Shown: piece after piece, positions 52,201-62,822 of the stretch
How the letters are laid out: each line of letters starts with the position of its first letter
How positions within the stretch are numbered: the first letter of the stretch is position 1
Origin: Pelecanus crispus
Taxonomy: Eukaryota; Chordata; Aves; Pelecaniformes; Pelecanidae
Direction of reading: 5' to 3'
Assembly (NCBI RefSeq): GCF_030463565.1
Contig: NC_134644.1
Location: 155,540,191 to 155,604,190 of the forward strand
DNA: 64,000 bases
Translations under genes and position numbers: made by a program
Notes under the pieces: model-generated
What the model was told of the DNA's origin: nothing
Seen by the model: the letters and a program-made list of their open reading frames with translations, nothing else
The model's database searches: none

Positions 52201-55200
52201 CTGGACCAGAGCAAGCAAGCCAGTCCCTGCCTGCAGCCCACAGCTCCTGAAGATCGTCTAAGGAGACCTGTAGATTCAAACTTCACCTCTTCTGGACCGC
52301 AGACACCGACGGATTTATGTCAGCAGAGGAGCTCCAACAGGATCTACTGACTGCGCTGGGTCAGTCGACCCAACTGGGAGGGAACATTCCAAAACCGCCA
52401 TGGGGGCCCGGACACTCTGAAGCATGCTGGGGGGGCTGGGCGATGCAAATGGCGGACCTCCCAACAGCCACTTCCATCCCACCACCGCCCACCAGACTTC
52501 ACAGTGCCGGTCGCCTTCCAAACCTCACAGCGCCGACTGCTACAACACACCAAACCTTCACAGGGTGATGCCCCTCCGTGCTCAACTCTAGGGCGCAAGT
52601 CCTGAGGATAGCACGGGCTCGAACGTGGGCGCGGCATCCTCGCTCCCGGAGGGCGAGAGGTGTACGTTCATCTCCCCGTGAAGCACACCCTGGCCCGACA
52701 GTACCCATGGCGACCGAGTCTTTAATAACTCCCTGCGCTGGCAGGTCAAGTAAGCAAATCTACACAGCTCCATAGCAACAGACGTAAAATTTAAGCGGAT
52801 CCCATCAGTAAAATATACAGCAGGGCTCAGTGCATGCAAAATTACTATCTGGAAACACTTTTATTTAAAAAAGTCAGCAGTAGCTATTTTGTAGGGGCCC
52901 AAAATGAATGGTGAAGAGAAGGAAGAAGAGCAAAAGTAAATGAGAAAAAGGAATAGGGTCAAAAACTGCCACAACTGTATTTGTTAGAGTCTGTGTTAGA
53001 AAAGATCTCAGAAACTTTATTGTCCCAAATAAAATTATGAAGTGCACAGATAATAAAGGGAGAAGAGTGAGATTAAAACTGTACAGGAAATGAATGTTGC
53101 ATACTGTTGGATTTGAACGTCAGGATGGTTATGTTGGCTGCTATCCAGCGCGGGACAACAGTGAAGCATTCGAACCATGTGCTTACATCTGAGAAAGATG
53201 GCACATGCTCAAGTGCCTCCTCCTTTTTTATTGCCAAGGTGATGTTTTAAAAAGCAGATGGAAAGCCTTCCAGAAGCACATGTAATTGACCACTGTGTAT
53301 CTGCTCTTTGCCAAATACCGAGCTGCTTAAAAATCTAATGCTCAGGCTAAAGCCATCCTCATCCGGTTTAAGTTACTCAGGGAACCTGGGCTTTTCACTT
53401 GCAAGTTTCTCTGCACCTCTCAGAGAATTTATGCTTTACGCTTATCAATAAATACAGCCACATCAAGAGATTGATTATTAATTCAAATACTTTAAGGAGG
53501 TACAAAAGAAACAAATATATGGACAACTTACAGTCATAGGCAAGATGCTCTGTTATTTGTTATCAACTTACTTCACTCAATCCATCTTCAGAATACTTTT
53601 CTCTTCTACAACCAATTATTTAAACTACACTGAATCAGGTGTAGCGCATTTCCAAATTTCAGCATTCTTATGCACTTGACACCAGCCACATACTTAACTA
53701 TATGAATATTCCCAGGAATGGAAGCATGAATCTTCCCATCTTCACTGCACAAGTAAGGTTATGACTGATTGCAGGATGGGAGCATGGTGTACTCTGATTA
53801 AATCCCTCATTTGTAACCACGTTAAATGTCCTTTGACATACCTTTGTTCTTAATTATCCCTCCCTCAGAAAAGGTGCAGGCTTGGAATTTGGGTTATAAA
53901 GTACTGCTAAGTAACTCACAGCAGAAAGACACACATTACATTGAGGCCACCAGTCTTCTCATTGCTCTCACCTTTGCATGATTCTGCTTTTAAAATGAAG
54001 CACACCAATTTATTTTAGGCATCAGTCAAGGCAGATTGCTATCTCCAAACGCAGGTTTTCTGTTGTCTGGGTTTTTTTTTAAACAACCAGTGTGACTTTG
54101 CATTAGAATACGCAGTACACCAGCAGCATTTCAAAAAGTATTTCAACATAAGAGGTAGAAGTACCAACTAGTAGTTAAAAAGAACAATGAATCTATTTGC
54201 GTGCCATAGGATCTATTCAAGTTAGCACATTCTGTAACTTGGCTTTTGTATTCTGTACCATTGTTCCTGAACAACGGGGACAACAGTTCTATTATTTTTC
54301 CCCCTGCTTGCAGAAATTTGGTACAGAGAAAGAACAAAAGCCATGCAAATACAAGATACAATGTTCTTGGATAAATGCATCAATAAAACGTGTATTTCTG
54401 ATATTTTATCAGCCTTCCCAAGATAAAACAAAGTCCTATCATTGCATCCTTCTGCAATCAGAAATGTGAAGTTCTTGAGCGTGAAGTATATTTCCAAAAT
54501 TACCTCTAAGACAATCCTCTTGCAGAATTTACACACCAACTCATCTGTTTGTCAAGTGAAGCACATAGATACATACATATCAGTCAGACACTATTGTTCC
54601 CACACTGTCATACTGAAGAGAGGGAGCGAGCTGACAAAACATCTGTAAAATCATACAGCCAGACGTTAATAATATAACCTAAATCAGAGCTTTTATGTTT
54701 TGTTTTTAATATAACCAAAGTGACTGACTTCAGAATACGGACACATACAAGAGTAGCAATATGGATAAACTTATCTGCTAACTTGACAAATTCACCACCA
54801 AGAAGTAGAGAAGATCCGGCAACACATGCCAAGGACAACATTACTTACTACAGCTCAGTTAAGTGACATTTTTAATTGAATAGTGATCGTTAAAAGTTAC
54901 CTTTTTTTCTTCTTTCATTTCTATGAACTCATTGTAAGTGAAATGGCGGTACACAGACATGAAAGATCAGGCAGGAAACGCATAAATTGTGCCTTGCAAC
55001 TACTTAACTACAGATCTGGGTGATGCACTCTTTGAAGGAAAAAAAAGTTCGGGCAATACAGAACCACAGAATCGCTGGGGGTGGAAGGGACCTCTTGCGA
55101 CCACCTAGTCCAACTCCCTGCTCAAGCAAGACCAGCTGAAGCAAGCTGACCAGGACTGTGTCTAGTTGAGTTTTGAGCGCCTCTATGGATGGAGACTCCA

Positions 55201-58200
55201 CCCACAACTTCTCTAGGCAACCTGTGCCAGTGTCTGACCACTGTCACAGTAAAACAAAAGGGTTTTCATGTGTTCATATGGAATTATGTCTCTTAATTTC
55301 TGCTCATTGCCTATTGTCCAACAAACATAGGTGCTCTGTATGGTGAAAGCCTCTGAGATTTGCCCATTAATTTGAACAGACTGAAGTTTTAATGCCTGAG
55401 TTCTCAATGACCACCCTTCTTGAAATACAATCCGTTGCAGTTCAACTGCCATATAATCCAAAATGTTACTATTTTACCCAGATGCAGTAATAGATGACCA
55501 AATGTTTTATCAGCAGTAAAAAAGAGTAATTTTTTTTGTATATTTTGCTGCTACCAGGAATGATTAATACTGAACTGAGCTGTGACGGACAGACAGCCAG
55601 TCTTTACAAGTTCTGGTAGCTGACCCTAACTGGGGCTCACCTAGGTGTCCTTTCATGCAGCGGTGCTTAATGTCTCAATGTTTTATCTTAAGTCTTAATA
55701 ATTTCATGTGAAACTTCAGCAATTCCATGGGCCCTAAGAGACAGCTCCAACAGTAACCTCAGCTCATTCAGTAAACTGCCCTAAGCATTCCCATGACACC
55801 TAAAGCAAGAAAGTAAAGACCAGATCTTTTGCCAGAAATGCTGACACAGTCAGCTGATCAGGTACCCTTCTTGAATTATGATGCTCACAGACATTTAAAT
55901 CAAAGTACAGCTTTTTGTTATTTCCAACATGCAATCCTTTTAAAAGTTATTGACACAACTCTTGTCCAAGATTCCTTTCTTTATTCATGCCTTTGTGAGT
56001 TTATCAGTACTTTGCAGCTTGTAGATCCAGATTTTGAATCCTTGCACTAAGCATTCATATGCAAGCCAAAAAACAAGATGAGAAAGACTGTCAAAAAAAG
56101 CAAAACAGTTTCCACTATTCTTAACAAGATGTGGACATGAGCTGCAGGAATTCAGGATGGGTCTTTGCAAGAGGAGTACACCAAGAATGTGAGTATGTAG
56201 ATGTGCTTATGCTCCTGTTTATTCTGTTACTGAAACTGTAGGATTCAGCACAACATCCTGATACAAAACTACAACTAGTGTTAATTAAGCTTTTTGTGCC
56301 TTTTTGTGAGGCCATTTTCTGCAATACATTTTCTATTCTTTTAATATTGCATGAATGAATCGCATCCAAAAGAGGGAAAAACTTCTAAAATCCTGGAATT
56401 AAAAGGCTCATAACTTCCTCCTGGTGTGGATGTTTTATATCTTCCTTAATGTACCTGTCCTCTCCATCCTTTCCTGGGAATGCAGTCACTGATTTTAAGC
56501 CAAATTCACCTATAACGCTGCTGTGATTCAGGTTTTATGCACAATAAAAACCATTACTAACTATCTCAAATGAGTAACATCTTCATGATTGTAAATCTTT
56601 CAGAGGTTTAGCAAGATGCAGTGATAATGCATTGTAGCATTAAGTATGGCTCACTATGCAAACAACATAAATTATGAATGATATCCAAATCTAGTTTGTT
56701 AATACTTCAGGAGCTGAAGATGACTTAGATCCACATAACAACGCCTTAGGCTGCTAGAGAAAAAAAAAAACCCTATGTCATATTTCATATTTTGAAGTAT
56801 AGAAAAGAAAGATGAAGTGATGTTGCTAGAGTAGGAGAAAAGCATTGGAGCTTGGAAACAGCCTCAAAAAAAGTCCCAGGGTTCATTCTCAGTGTGATCT
56901 CACTCTGACATTTCCTGAATTATCTAAATATTTGTGTGAGTGTTACTTCTGAGATTCAGCATGTTCCTAGAAAACAATCCTGGAAACAGATAAATTTTCG
57001 GCAAAATGACAGGCATTTTGAAGGTGCACACTGATTGATGTACTCGCCTACAAAAACGTAGTGCAGGACAGAGTCTGTAAAGGATAGGGGTAGGCTGGAT
57101 TTTTGTCTCCCGTGTCTGGCTCCTGCTATGTAGTCATTATCCCAAGAATTTTCAGATAAATAAAAAGTAGATATTATCTCCATAAATCAGTAAGGGCTTT
57201 TGGTAGAGAGAAAGACACTATGCACAACCCTTTCTGTGCTGTAGTTTGATGTATCCAGCTGTACGCAGAACTAGGTTATGTACAACAAGAACTCAGTGCT
57301 GTTACTCCCCTCCCAGGTCCTACTTCCCCTCTACTGCTCCTGTTACTCCCTGTGTGTTTTGCTACACAACAATGTCCCCTTTTTGCACAAGGGCTAGATC
57401 TTCCCACCTGAGTCACCAGAAATTCAGGAGCAAATAGGTCATGGGGAAGGAACTGGATCCACCTGCAGAGAAGAGACAGCAATGGGAAAGAATTACATTA
57501 ACCCCTGTGGGCCAACAGTCAGGAAAATGAACCCGAGCTGTCCCCTGGCATGCTCTCCATTTCAGGAACGTCCCTCACCTGTGTCAGCTCTCACACTGAC
57601 CACAATGTGGTTTTGGACTACTTTCCACTAAAAGGTGTGAGATATTTGGCAGGAGGAACTTAGAAGTACTCTGTAAATCAGAACCAGTTCCTGCTCAGAG
57701 AGTTTTGATGGATCCCAGGAGCAATATGCTTGAACTCTAGAGACAATTTTTCCAACCTTGGAGATCAAACAATGCAGAAGTACCAACGGCTACAGAAAAT
57801 GTCCCACCTACAAGAATAAAGCCATGTTAAGAGGAAGCTGCAAAGATGACAAATGAGAGCCTCAAAAGAATGGACGAGGAAGTCAGTACATCTGTCTGCC
57901 CAAAGAATAGCATTAAAGGCAGCTCCATAAGCAGTGAACTAATAAAGCAGGTTGCTTCTGACTCCTCTGTGTTGACTTTTTTCCCACCTGAAGCATATTA
58001 AAATTCTACTCAGATTGCCTTCCCCACCCCCCCGCCTTTCAACTTACGTTCCTGCAACCTTACTGATTCTTGTACTCTTTTTAAAATTTTGCTGAAATTG
58101 CTCAGGAAATTCAAAAGAATTTAGCGGTGTCGGAGATAAGAAAGGTGACACAGGCAAACAAAGGTCAAATGATTACTTAAGCCTAATATTTGAAAGAAAT

Positions 58201-60444
58201 ATAGTTTAAAAATTACAGTTTTTAAATACGTAAACTAAGTCTGTTCAAAGATTTGAAATAATACCATCAACCAAATGAAGATTCCTTCTGACTACTACTG
58301 CAAAAGGCTAATAGCTTGGTATTACAGGTCAAAACCAAATGAAGTAATTTATTGAAAAAAAAAAGCGCATAACTCTTTTCCCATGTGTATAGGACTCTTC
58401 AGCATAGAAAAGTCTTTCAAAATTCTTTATCCACATTTTGCTAAGTGTCATGGTTTAAACCCAGCCAGCAACTAAGCACCACACAGCTGCTCACTCACTC
58501 CCCTCACAGTGGGATGGGGGAGAGAATCAGAAGGTGAAAAGTGAGAACACTCGTGGGTTGAGATAAAGACAGTGTAATAGGTAAAGCAAAAGCTGCACGC
58601 ACAAGCAAAGCAAAGCAAGGAATTAATTCATTACTTCCCATTAGCAGGCAGGTGTTCAGCCATCTCCAGGAAGCAGGGCACCATCACGCATAATGGTTAC
58701 TTTGGAAGACAAACACCGTAACACCAAATGATCCCCCCGCTTCCTTCTTCTTCCCCCTGCTTTATAGGCTGAGCATGACATCATATGGTGTGGAATACCC
58801 CTTTGGTCAGTGGGTGTCAGCTGTCCCAGCTGTGTCCCCCTCCCAACTTCTCATGCACCCCCAGCCTGCCCGCTGGTGGGGTGGTGTGAGAAGCAGAAAG
58901 GGCCTTGACTCTGTGTAAGCACTGCTCAGCAGTAACAAGAACATCCCTGTATTATCAACACTGTTTCCAGCACAAATCCAAGACATAGCCCCGTGCTAGC
59001 TACTGTGAAGAAAATTAACTCTACCCTAGCCAAAACAAGCACACTAACCTACATCCATGTTCACATACAAAATGGTTGCGATAGCCATGGCTGCAGATTT
59101 GACTGTCATATACTATATTCACTGCCTTCTACCTGCGTTAGATTCCTTGATTTTAATGAAACAGAAAACAAACACTGAAAAAAATATTATCTCCCACTCT
59201 GCAGAGCAATGGGAGACTGGGAACCCTCAAGTAACATGGGCGCTATGAAATGAGTTGAAGAACTTTGCAGGGATAGTGGTACATCAGATTTAATCAGCCC
59301 TTCCAATGACCAAGCCAGTGAAGAGTTTTTGCAAGAAATTCTCTTATTGTTTCTGGATTAAACATGGTGCTGGTAAATCTGAGCTAACGCCTCATGAAAT
59401 TATCTAAATTGCTTCCAGATGTAAAACGATTCTGGAACCACTATAGCCAGGAGGCACCTGAGCTTGTAAACCATGTCAGTTCTGCAGCTGCTCTGCACAG
59501 GGTCGAAACACCCTCTCTGTCACCATGATTAATTAAATAACAGCACAGATATCCTGACCATTTGCAATCAAGAGCTGCCTGTATATGAATCACAAAAATA
59601 TTTTATATCTACTCATTAAAATTACAGCAGCTAAGGACGCACCAGGATATTTAGTCTTGGATGTGCGACAAGCAGGTGCTGATTTAGTTGGTGGTCTGAG
59701 GAGGCCCATTAGCCTGAGGTAATGGGAGACACGTTCTTGATTCAGCCAATGCAGTATGGATCTACAGCTGCCTAACTCCCACACGTGGGCTGCCCATTAT
59801 CTAGCCTTGGTTTGACATGTGGTATCCCCAGAGCTATCACAGCCTGGCAGCATAAACTTTAGGCAGGATCCAACAATAAATCTAACAACATTAGAAGACT
59901 GTAATTCTTTGCTTCAATAGTAAGAGTTATTTATTTTTGGCCAGTGAAATATGTGTGCAATTACCATGAAATAGGATAAAATCCATTTCAGTTGTTATTT
60001 GACATCACCATCCAACCTCATAAAAGAAAGTGAAGATGTCAATTAATTATATTTGCATGAAAAAGCTAATACCAATAGTGTTTTCAAATCTTGCAGGTGG
60101 CTATATAGAAAGAACCCAACTCTTTATTTACTGTTAGCATTAGCAGTATCACAGGCAGCACAACACAATGTATCTAGACACCTGTACATGTACTAGTCAA
60201 TTAAAGAGTGTAATTAAAGAAATGAAAGGAACTATACTGTACTCACCGGGCTTTACAAGGCTTGTCTTTGTCTCCTTCTTATATCGAGCCAGCTGCGAGT
60301 TCCCTTCGCTCATTGTCCCTGGACTGAATTTTTTCCTGGAGAAGTCTCCATCACTACCAGTGCAAAAACTGATTGGACTGTTTCCAGCATCAGAAGGAGT
60401 CTTAACTGGAGATACTGACTGGCTACTAGGACAGCCAGTGTCAT
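33157..60444 (-). CDS. SYBU: SYBU (syntabulin), five visible coding exons, N-terminus outside window
   Basis: Five exons join in frame on the - strand into about 589 codons. They correspond to the part of human syntabulin (663 aa) after its first 74 or so residues. Order: a Ser/Pro-rich region (DDTGCPSSQSVSPVKTPSD), serine-rich linkers, a coiled coil (YLTPLQQKEVTVRHLKTKL through DWIEEECNRVEAELALKEA to INIQNKKLESLLQSMEMA) that in mammals contains the kinesin-1 binding region, an acidic linker with QAIQTDVVPYS, and a C-terminal membrane segment (VLAVAAPVVPTIMWAF) ending RRTPFNIKT. Syntabulin links kinesin-1 to syntaxin-1-bearing vesicles and to mitochondria for outward transport in axons. One of the four introns is GC-AG. 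The first coding exons are not found up to 64000. Confidence 0.95.
34271..35492 (-). other. SYBU: SYBU intron (GT-AG)
   Basis: About 1.2 kb, GTATAT to TGCTACAG on the - strand. The part nearer the last exon (34300-34950) is relatively G+C-rich. No repeat or gene is recognised. Confidence 0.8.
35493..35642 (-). CDS. SYBU: SYBU internal coding exon (start of coiled coil)
   Basis: The acceptor TTCTTATTTTCAG precedes 35642 and the donor GTATAT follows 35493. The exon is 150 nt, beginning with one base that completes Arg and ending two bases into Arg. It encodes SGRYNSCGDNHSS, then PEQYLTPLQQKEVTVRHLKT, then KLKESESKLKE: the conserved entry to the coiled coil. Confidence 0.97.
35643..36620 (-). 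other. SYBU: SYBU intron with a GC donor (GC-AG)
   Basis: On the - strand the exon ends CCAGTGATGAG and the intron begins GCAAGTC, so the donor is GC (36620-36619) in the strong context AG|GCAAGT. The acceptor TTTTCAG at 35643 is normal. The reading frame and the protein (SPVMR then RSGRY, compared with SPIMRRSGRY in mammals) fix the junction. Length is about 1.0 kb. Confidence 0.93.
36621..36824 (-). CDS. SYBU: SYBU internal coding exon (Ser-rich linker)
   Basis: The acceptor TTCCCCTCCAG precedes 36824. The exon is 204 nt. It encodes RGPYGRNNGS, a variable Ser/Pro part, then KNQLSPANIHQSY and SSASSSNSGSYKGSDSSPVM, which match the human order QLSPVNIHPSY and SSSNSGSYKGSD. It ends at the GC donor. 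Low-complexity AGC codons are natural here. Confidence 0.95.
36825..39238 (-). other. SYBU: SYBU intron (GT-AG)
   Basis: About 2.4 kb, from GTAAGC at 39238 to CCTCCAG at 36825 on the - strand. No repeat or further exon is recognised; open frames in it are short and without motifs. Confidence 0.8.
39239..39341 (-). CDS. SYBU: SYBU internal coding exon (short Ser-rich exon)
   Basis: The acceptor TTTTCCTTTCCAG precedes 39341 and the donor GTAAGC follows 39239. The exon is 103 nt. It completes a Gly codon, then reads SEADFSSSSSTGSISAPEVH and MSAAGSKRSSFSR, very close to human syntabulin. It ends two bases into an Asn codon completed in the next exon. Confidence 0.96.
39799..39876. repeat. Alternating AT/CA/TG tract
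   Basis: Runs of ATGTACACATGCATGTATATATG and GTATATGCATACATATATG type form an imperfect, partly self-complementary purine-pyrimidine tract about 460 bp upstream (in SYBU sense) of the short exon. Confidence 0.65.
43180..43307 (+). mobile_element. CR1 LINE 3' end fragment with internal duplication
   Basis: Contains the CR1 3' UTR from CTACCCTTAATTGGTTTAG to the terminal GATTCTATGATTCTATGATT, in the same form as the full-length CR1 at 26.1-30.6 kb. A 22-bp unit starting TTGGTAATGTTAGG is present twice in tandem (43207-43228 and 43229-43250). Only about 130 bp of the element was inserted. It is antisense to SYBU. Confidence 0.92.
43387..43412. repeat. TATATG microsatellite
   Basis: Short TATATG/TATA repeat downstream of the CR1 fragment; too short to interpret further. 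Confidence 0.6.
49360..49480 (+). mobile_element. Ancient CR1/L3-like remnant
   Basis: CTGGAGGAATTCCAAAAAAGGTCAACAATAATGAT, then TATGAAGGGAGATTAAGAGAATG, follows the order of the CR1-group reverse transcriptase C-terminus ([11 protein letters not shown]... YEERLRELGL). The copy is very diverged with no open frame. The edges are approximate, and the assignment rests on order of motifs only. Sequences over 20 bases are quoted in parts elsewhere; here only the pattern matters. Confidence 0.5.
52560..52740 (-). promoter_or_regulatory. CpG-rich patch in the SYBU giant intron (candidate alternative promoter)
   Basis: About a dozen CpG dinucleotides fall within some 180 bp, whereas the surrounding intron has few. 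A short open frame on the - strand starts with ATG near 52708. No transposon explains the base composition. Without transcript data this could equally be a decayed G+C-rich repeat. Confidence 0.3.
55057..55325 (-). mobile_element. CR1 LINE 3' fragment (older subfamily)
   Basis: Starts at ACAGAACCACAGAATCGC, then GGTGGAAGGGACCTC, AGTCCAACTCCCTGCTC, GGAGACTCCACC and CTCTAGGCAACCTGTGCCAGTG, and continues into a degraded CATTGCCTATTGTCC segment. This is the reverse complement of a CR1 3' part, of a different subfamily from the copies at 16.5, 26-30 and 43 kb. Its orientation matches SYBU. Confidence 0.85.
58446..59043 (-). mobile_element. Solo LTR of an avian endogenous retrovirus, copy 2
   Basis: Same 598-bp LTR family and orientation as 25326-25923. 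Flanks are CTAAG and CTAAC, again a duplication matching at 4 of 5 bases. A TATAAA box is on the - strand at 58766-58761. It has lost many CpG sites that copy 1 keeps (CTCGCTCGCTC versus CTCACTCACTC, and CACGCGTAATGG versus CACGCATAATGG), which suggests longer exposure to methylation-driven decay. It sits in the giant SYBU intron in sense orientation, 3' of the 60.2-kb exon. No internal retroviral sequence is present. Confidence 0.87.
60247..60444 (-). CDS. SYBU: SYBU coding exon (Ser/Pro-rich N-terminal region)
   Basis: The acceptor TTTTTTCTTCAG precedes 60444 and the donor GTGAGT follows 60247. The exon is 198 nt, begins with two bases that complete an Asp codon and ends one base into a Gly codon. 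It encodes DTGCPSSQSVSPVKTPSD, GNSPISFCTGSDGDFSRKK and SLVKPG, almost the same as human syntabulin. The upstream exon that would supply the first base of the Asp codon is not visible. Confidence 0.96.
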
Positions 60445-62742
60445 CTGAAGAAAAAAGGGAAAACATCAAAATTTCTAACTAGTAAGTACATGAATGTTAG
60501 CAGAATTTAAAAAAAAAAAAAAGTGTTTGGACTACAACTGTTTACAGTCAGTCACCTGATATGCACAACCTTGGCTCTGAAACCTGGTGAAAAGCTATTA
60601 ATTTCTCCCATTTTGTGAAGAAGTCTTGAATACCTTATGGCAGACTAAAATGGCAAGTGCTTGTTTCACTAAATCTGACAAAATACAAAATCAGGGGCTA
60701 CATAATGAAAACTCAGATCTAAGATAAATTCTTTTGACTTAGCTAGGTTAGGGGATATTATGGCATGAAGAAATGCACCTAAGACACAAGAATGACTTGT
60801 GTAGTGCATACCGGATGAAAAGCAAGCATGGGCCGCATGCTCTCCTTCAAGATATGTTCCCATCTGAACAACAAGAGAATGACCTACAGCTCATATGCAC
60901 GAAGTCAGGATCTTCATTTAACTGGAATTAATAAAGGTTTCTCAAAATTGTTTTTCCTTTTAAAGCAACCATAATCACAGAGCTCTTCCATTCTTGACAA
61001 GTGGCTGTGAGGTACCTGGTTCTGAAGAGGGTGTGTTATACACAGACTGCTTTTGTTTAAACCCGAATTCCTCTGAGGGCACGCCAGTGCTTCATGGCAT
61101 CAGCAGCCACCTCGGGAATAGACCCGCATTCCTGACCTCCAGGAATACAAACACTCCAGCTCTTAACAATTAAATGCAAAGTAAGAAGTCTGAGTCCAGG
61201 TGAAATCCACTTATCAAACACCCCCTTCATCTAATCACATCTCCTGTAATCTTGAGTAATCGCAGCTCCCCTAAAAGTCATGGTGGCTTTAGAGATACAC
61301 AACAAAAACAAACAGGCTACTCTGACACTGGGAAGCCTTGAATATTTACTCTCCTGGAGAAATGTATTTGTTTGTTTTTCCCAGGACAAAATGAAAGCTG
61401 CCATCTTAATTACTCAATTGCAGTCTGCTCCTGGTGCATTATCTTTACCTAACCTGAAACTCAAAGGAGTACCTGCAACTAAGCCAAATAATTTGCATGA
61501 CCATATTGTGCTTACCACTTCCACCCTGTTCATAATTTAGGTCAAGCCTGATCTTGCAGTCAGCTTTGCATGGGCAGATTGTTTAAAAAGTCAGTACATG
61601 AGTGTGCATTTCTGAGGCAAAAGGGGCACCCTATAACTATCTAACCACCACCACCCCACCCCTGCCTGCCTCCCCTCTGCAGGAAAGAGAAGCTTTTGCT
61701 ATTGTTAACTATTGCTCCCTCAGCACAGCAAAACAACCTCATCCTTTCATGTGAACCAGTTTTCCTTCATGCCTGGCCAGTCACCCTACCCTCACCTATT
61801 TGTTCTAGTGTTCTGCTTCTCATTTCTCCATGTCCTGCCTCCAGTGCTGAGCAAGGTACCTATAGGTGCTGACTGTCCAAAGCATGCTATATGCATTAGC
61901 ATGTAACTGCTGCCAGCAGCCTGAGGTGTTGCTGCCCAGGCCTCTGCAAACTGCCAGACATGATGCCAAGCCATGCGGGCAGCCCAGCCTACTGCCAGAA
62001 TTACCTCCCAAGGCACAAAGGGCAGTAACGGTGCAAAGCACCTAATCCAGCTTAATCATATTTCATTCCTTTGAATCAGCTCAATTAAGCCTACAAGCAT
62101 CTCCTTTTGCCATCTTGCTGCTGCCTTCTGCAACTCAGAATTAGTTCCTAGAAAAATACCAGGAAGGAGAAGACCGCTTATAAGGTTTTCAGCCCATCCC
62201 CACATTCACCCTGACTAAAGCAGGATTGTTGCCCACATGATTTTAGTTTACTTTCCTTTCCATTCCCATCAACATCACAATATAACTCAACACAGAGAAG
62301 AGAGAAGGTGGCAACTTCCTCCCAGATCAGCACCCATTTCCTTCTCTCAAGGGTTCAGAGTCTCTTCTGCATGCTGAATGAATGCTACCTACAGGGCAGT
62401 GGATCAGCATGGCTGAGTGAGCTTCTGAACTGCATTTAAGCAGCTCCTTTAGCTATGTCCAAAGTGTCTTCTCTTCAGAAGCACACAAATATTTATAATC
62501 AAATATATTCAGAAAAAAGTGCAGGTTCATGCAGTTTATTTTTTCTTATGACCTTTCCACTAGATGTTTTTCTATGTGCCATTATTTTTAAAACTTTGTG
62601 CTTTGTGTTTAAAAAAAAAAGACAAGAATCTATTTCCTTCACCTCTCCACCAATAAAATCACTGCAGTAGCTGGATAGGTTCTGCAGACCTCAGAGATGT
62701 GTTTTGCATGGGAGACTTTATGTATAAGTATCTCCCAAAGCT
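60445..62742. other. SYBU: SYBU intron sequence upstream of the 60.2-kb exon
   Basis: Non-coding. I searched the - strand for the known N-terminal syntabulin segments (the Arg-rich SRIPRLILRP region and the SSNSFCS end) and found none. No repeat is recognised before the CR1 at 62743. The interval is presumably part of the next intron. Confidence 0.65.
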
Positions 62743-62822
62743 ATCATAGAAGCATAGAATATCCCAAGTTGGAAGGGTCCCATAAGGATCATCGAGTCCT
62801 CGCAGGGCTACCTAAAACTAAA
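62743..62822 (-). mobile_element. CR1 3' tail fragment (antisense)
   Basis: Starts with TCATAGAAGCATAGAATATCC and continues AAGTTGGAAGGGTCCCATAAGG, ATCATCGAGTCC and CTACCTAAAACTAAAC: the reverse complement of a CR1 3' UTR. It is only about 80 bp long and abuts a CR1 reverse transcriptase segment in the opposite orientation. Confidence 0.8.

Larger units (their letters stand above)
39342..60246 (-). other. SYBU: SYBU giant intron (20.9 kb, GT-AG)
   Basis: From GTGAGT at 60246 to TTCCAG at 39342 on the - strand. It contains CR1 fragments at 43180-43307 and 55057-55325, an old CR1-like remnant near 49360, the second solo LTR at 58446-59043, and a CpG-rich patch near 52560-52740. Other stretches (40000-43000, 43310-49350, 49480-52300, 52800-55050, 55330-58440, 59050-60240) show nothing I can name. 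Alternative first exons may lie here but none can be proved. Confidence 0.8.
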
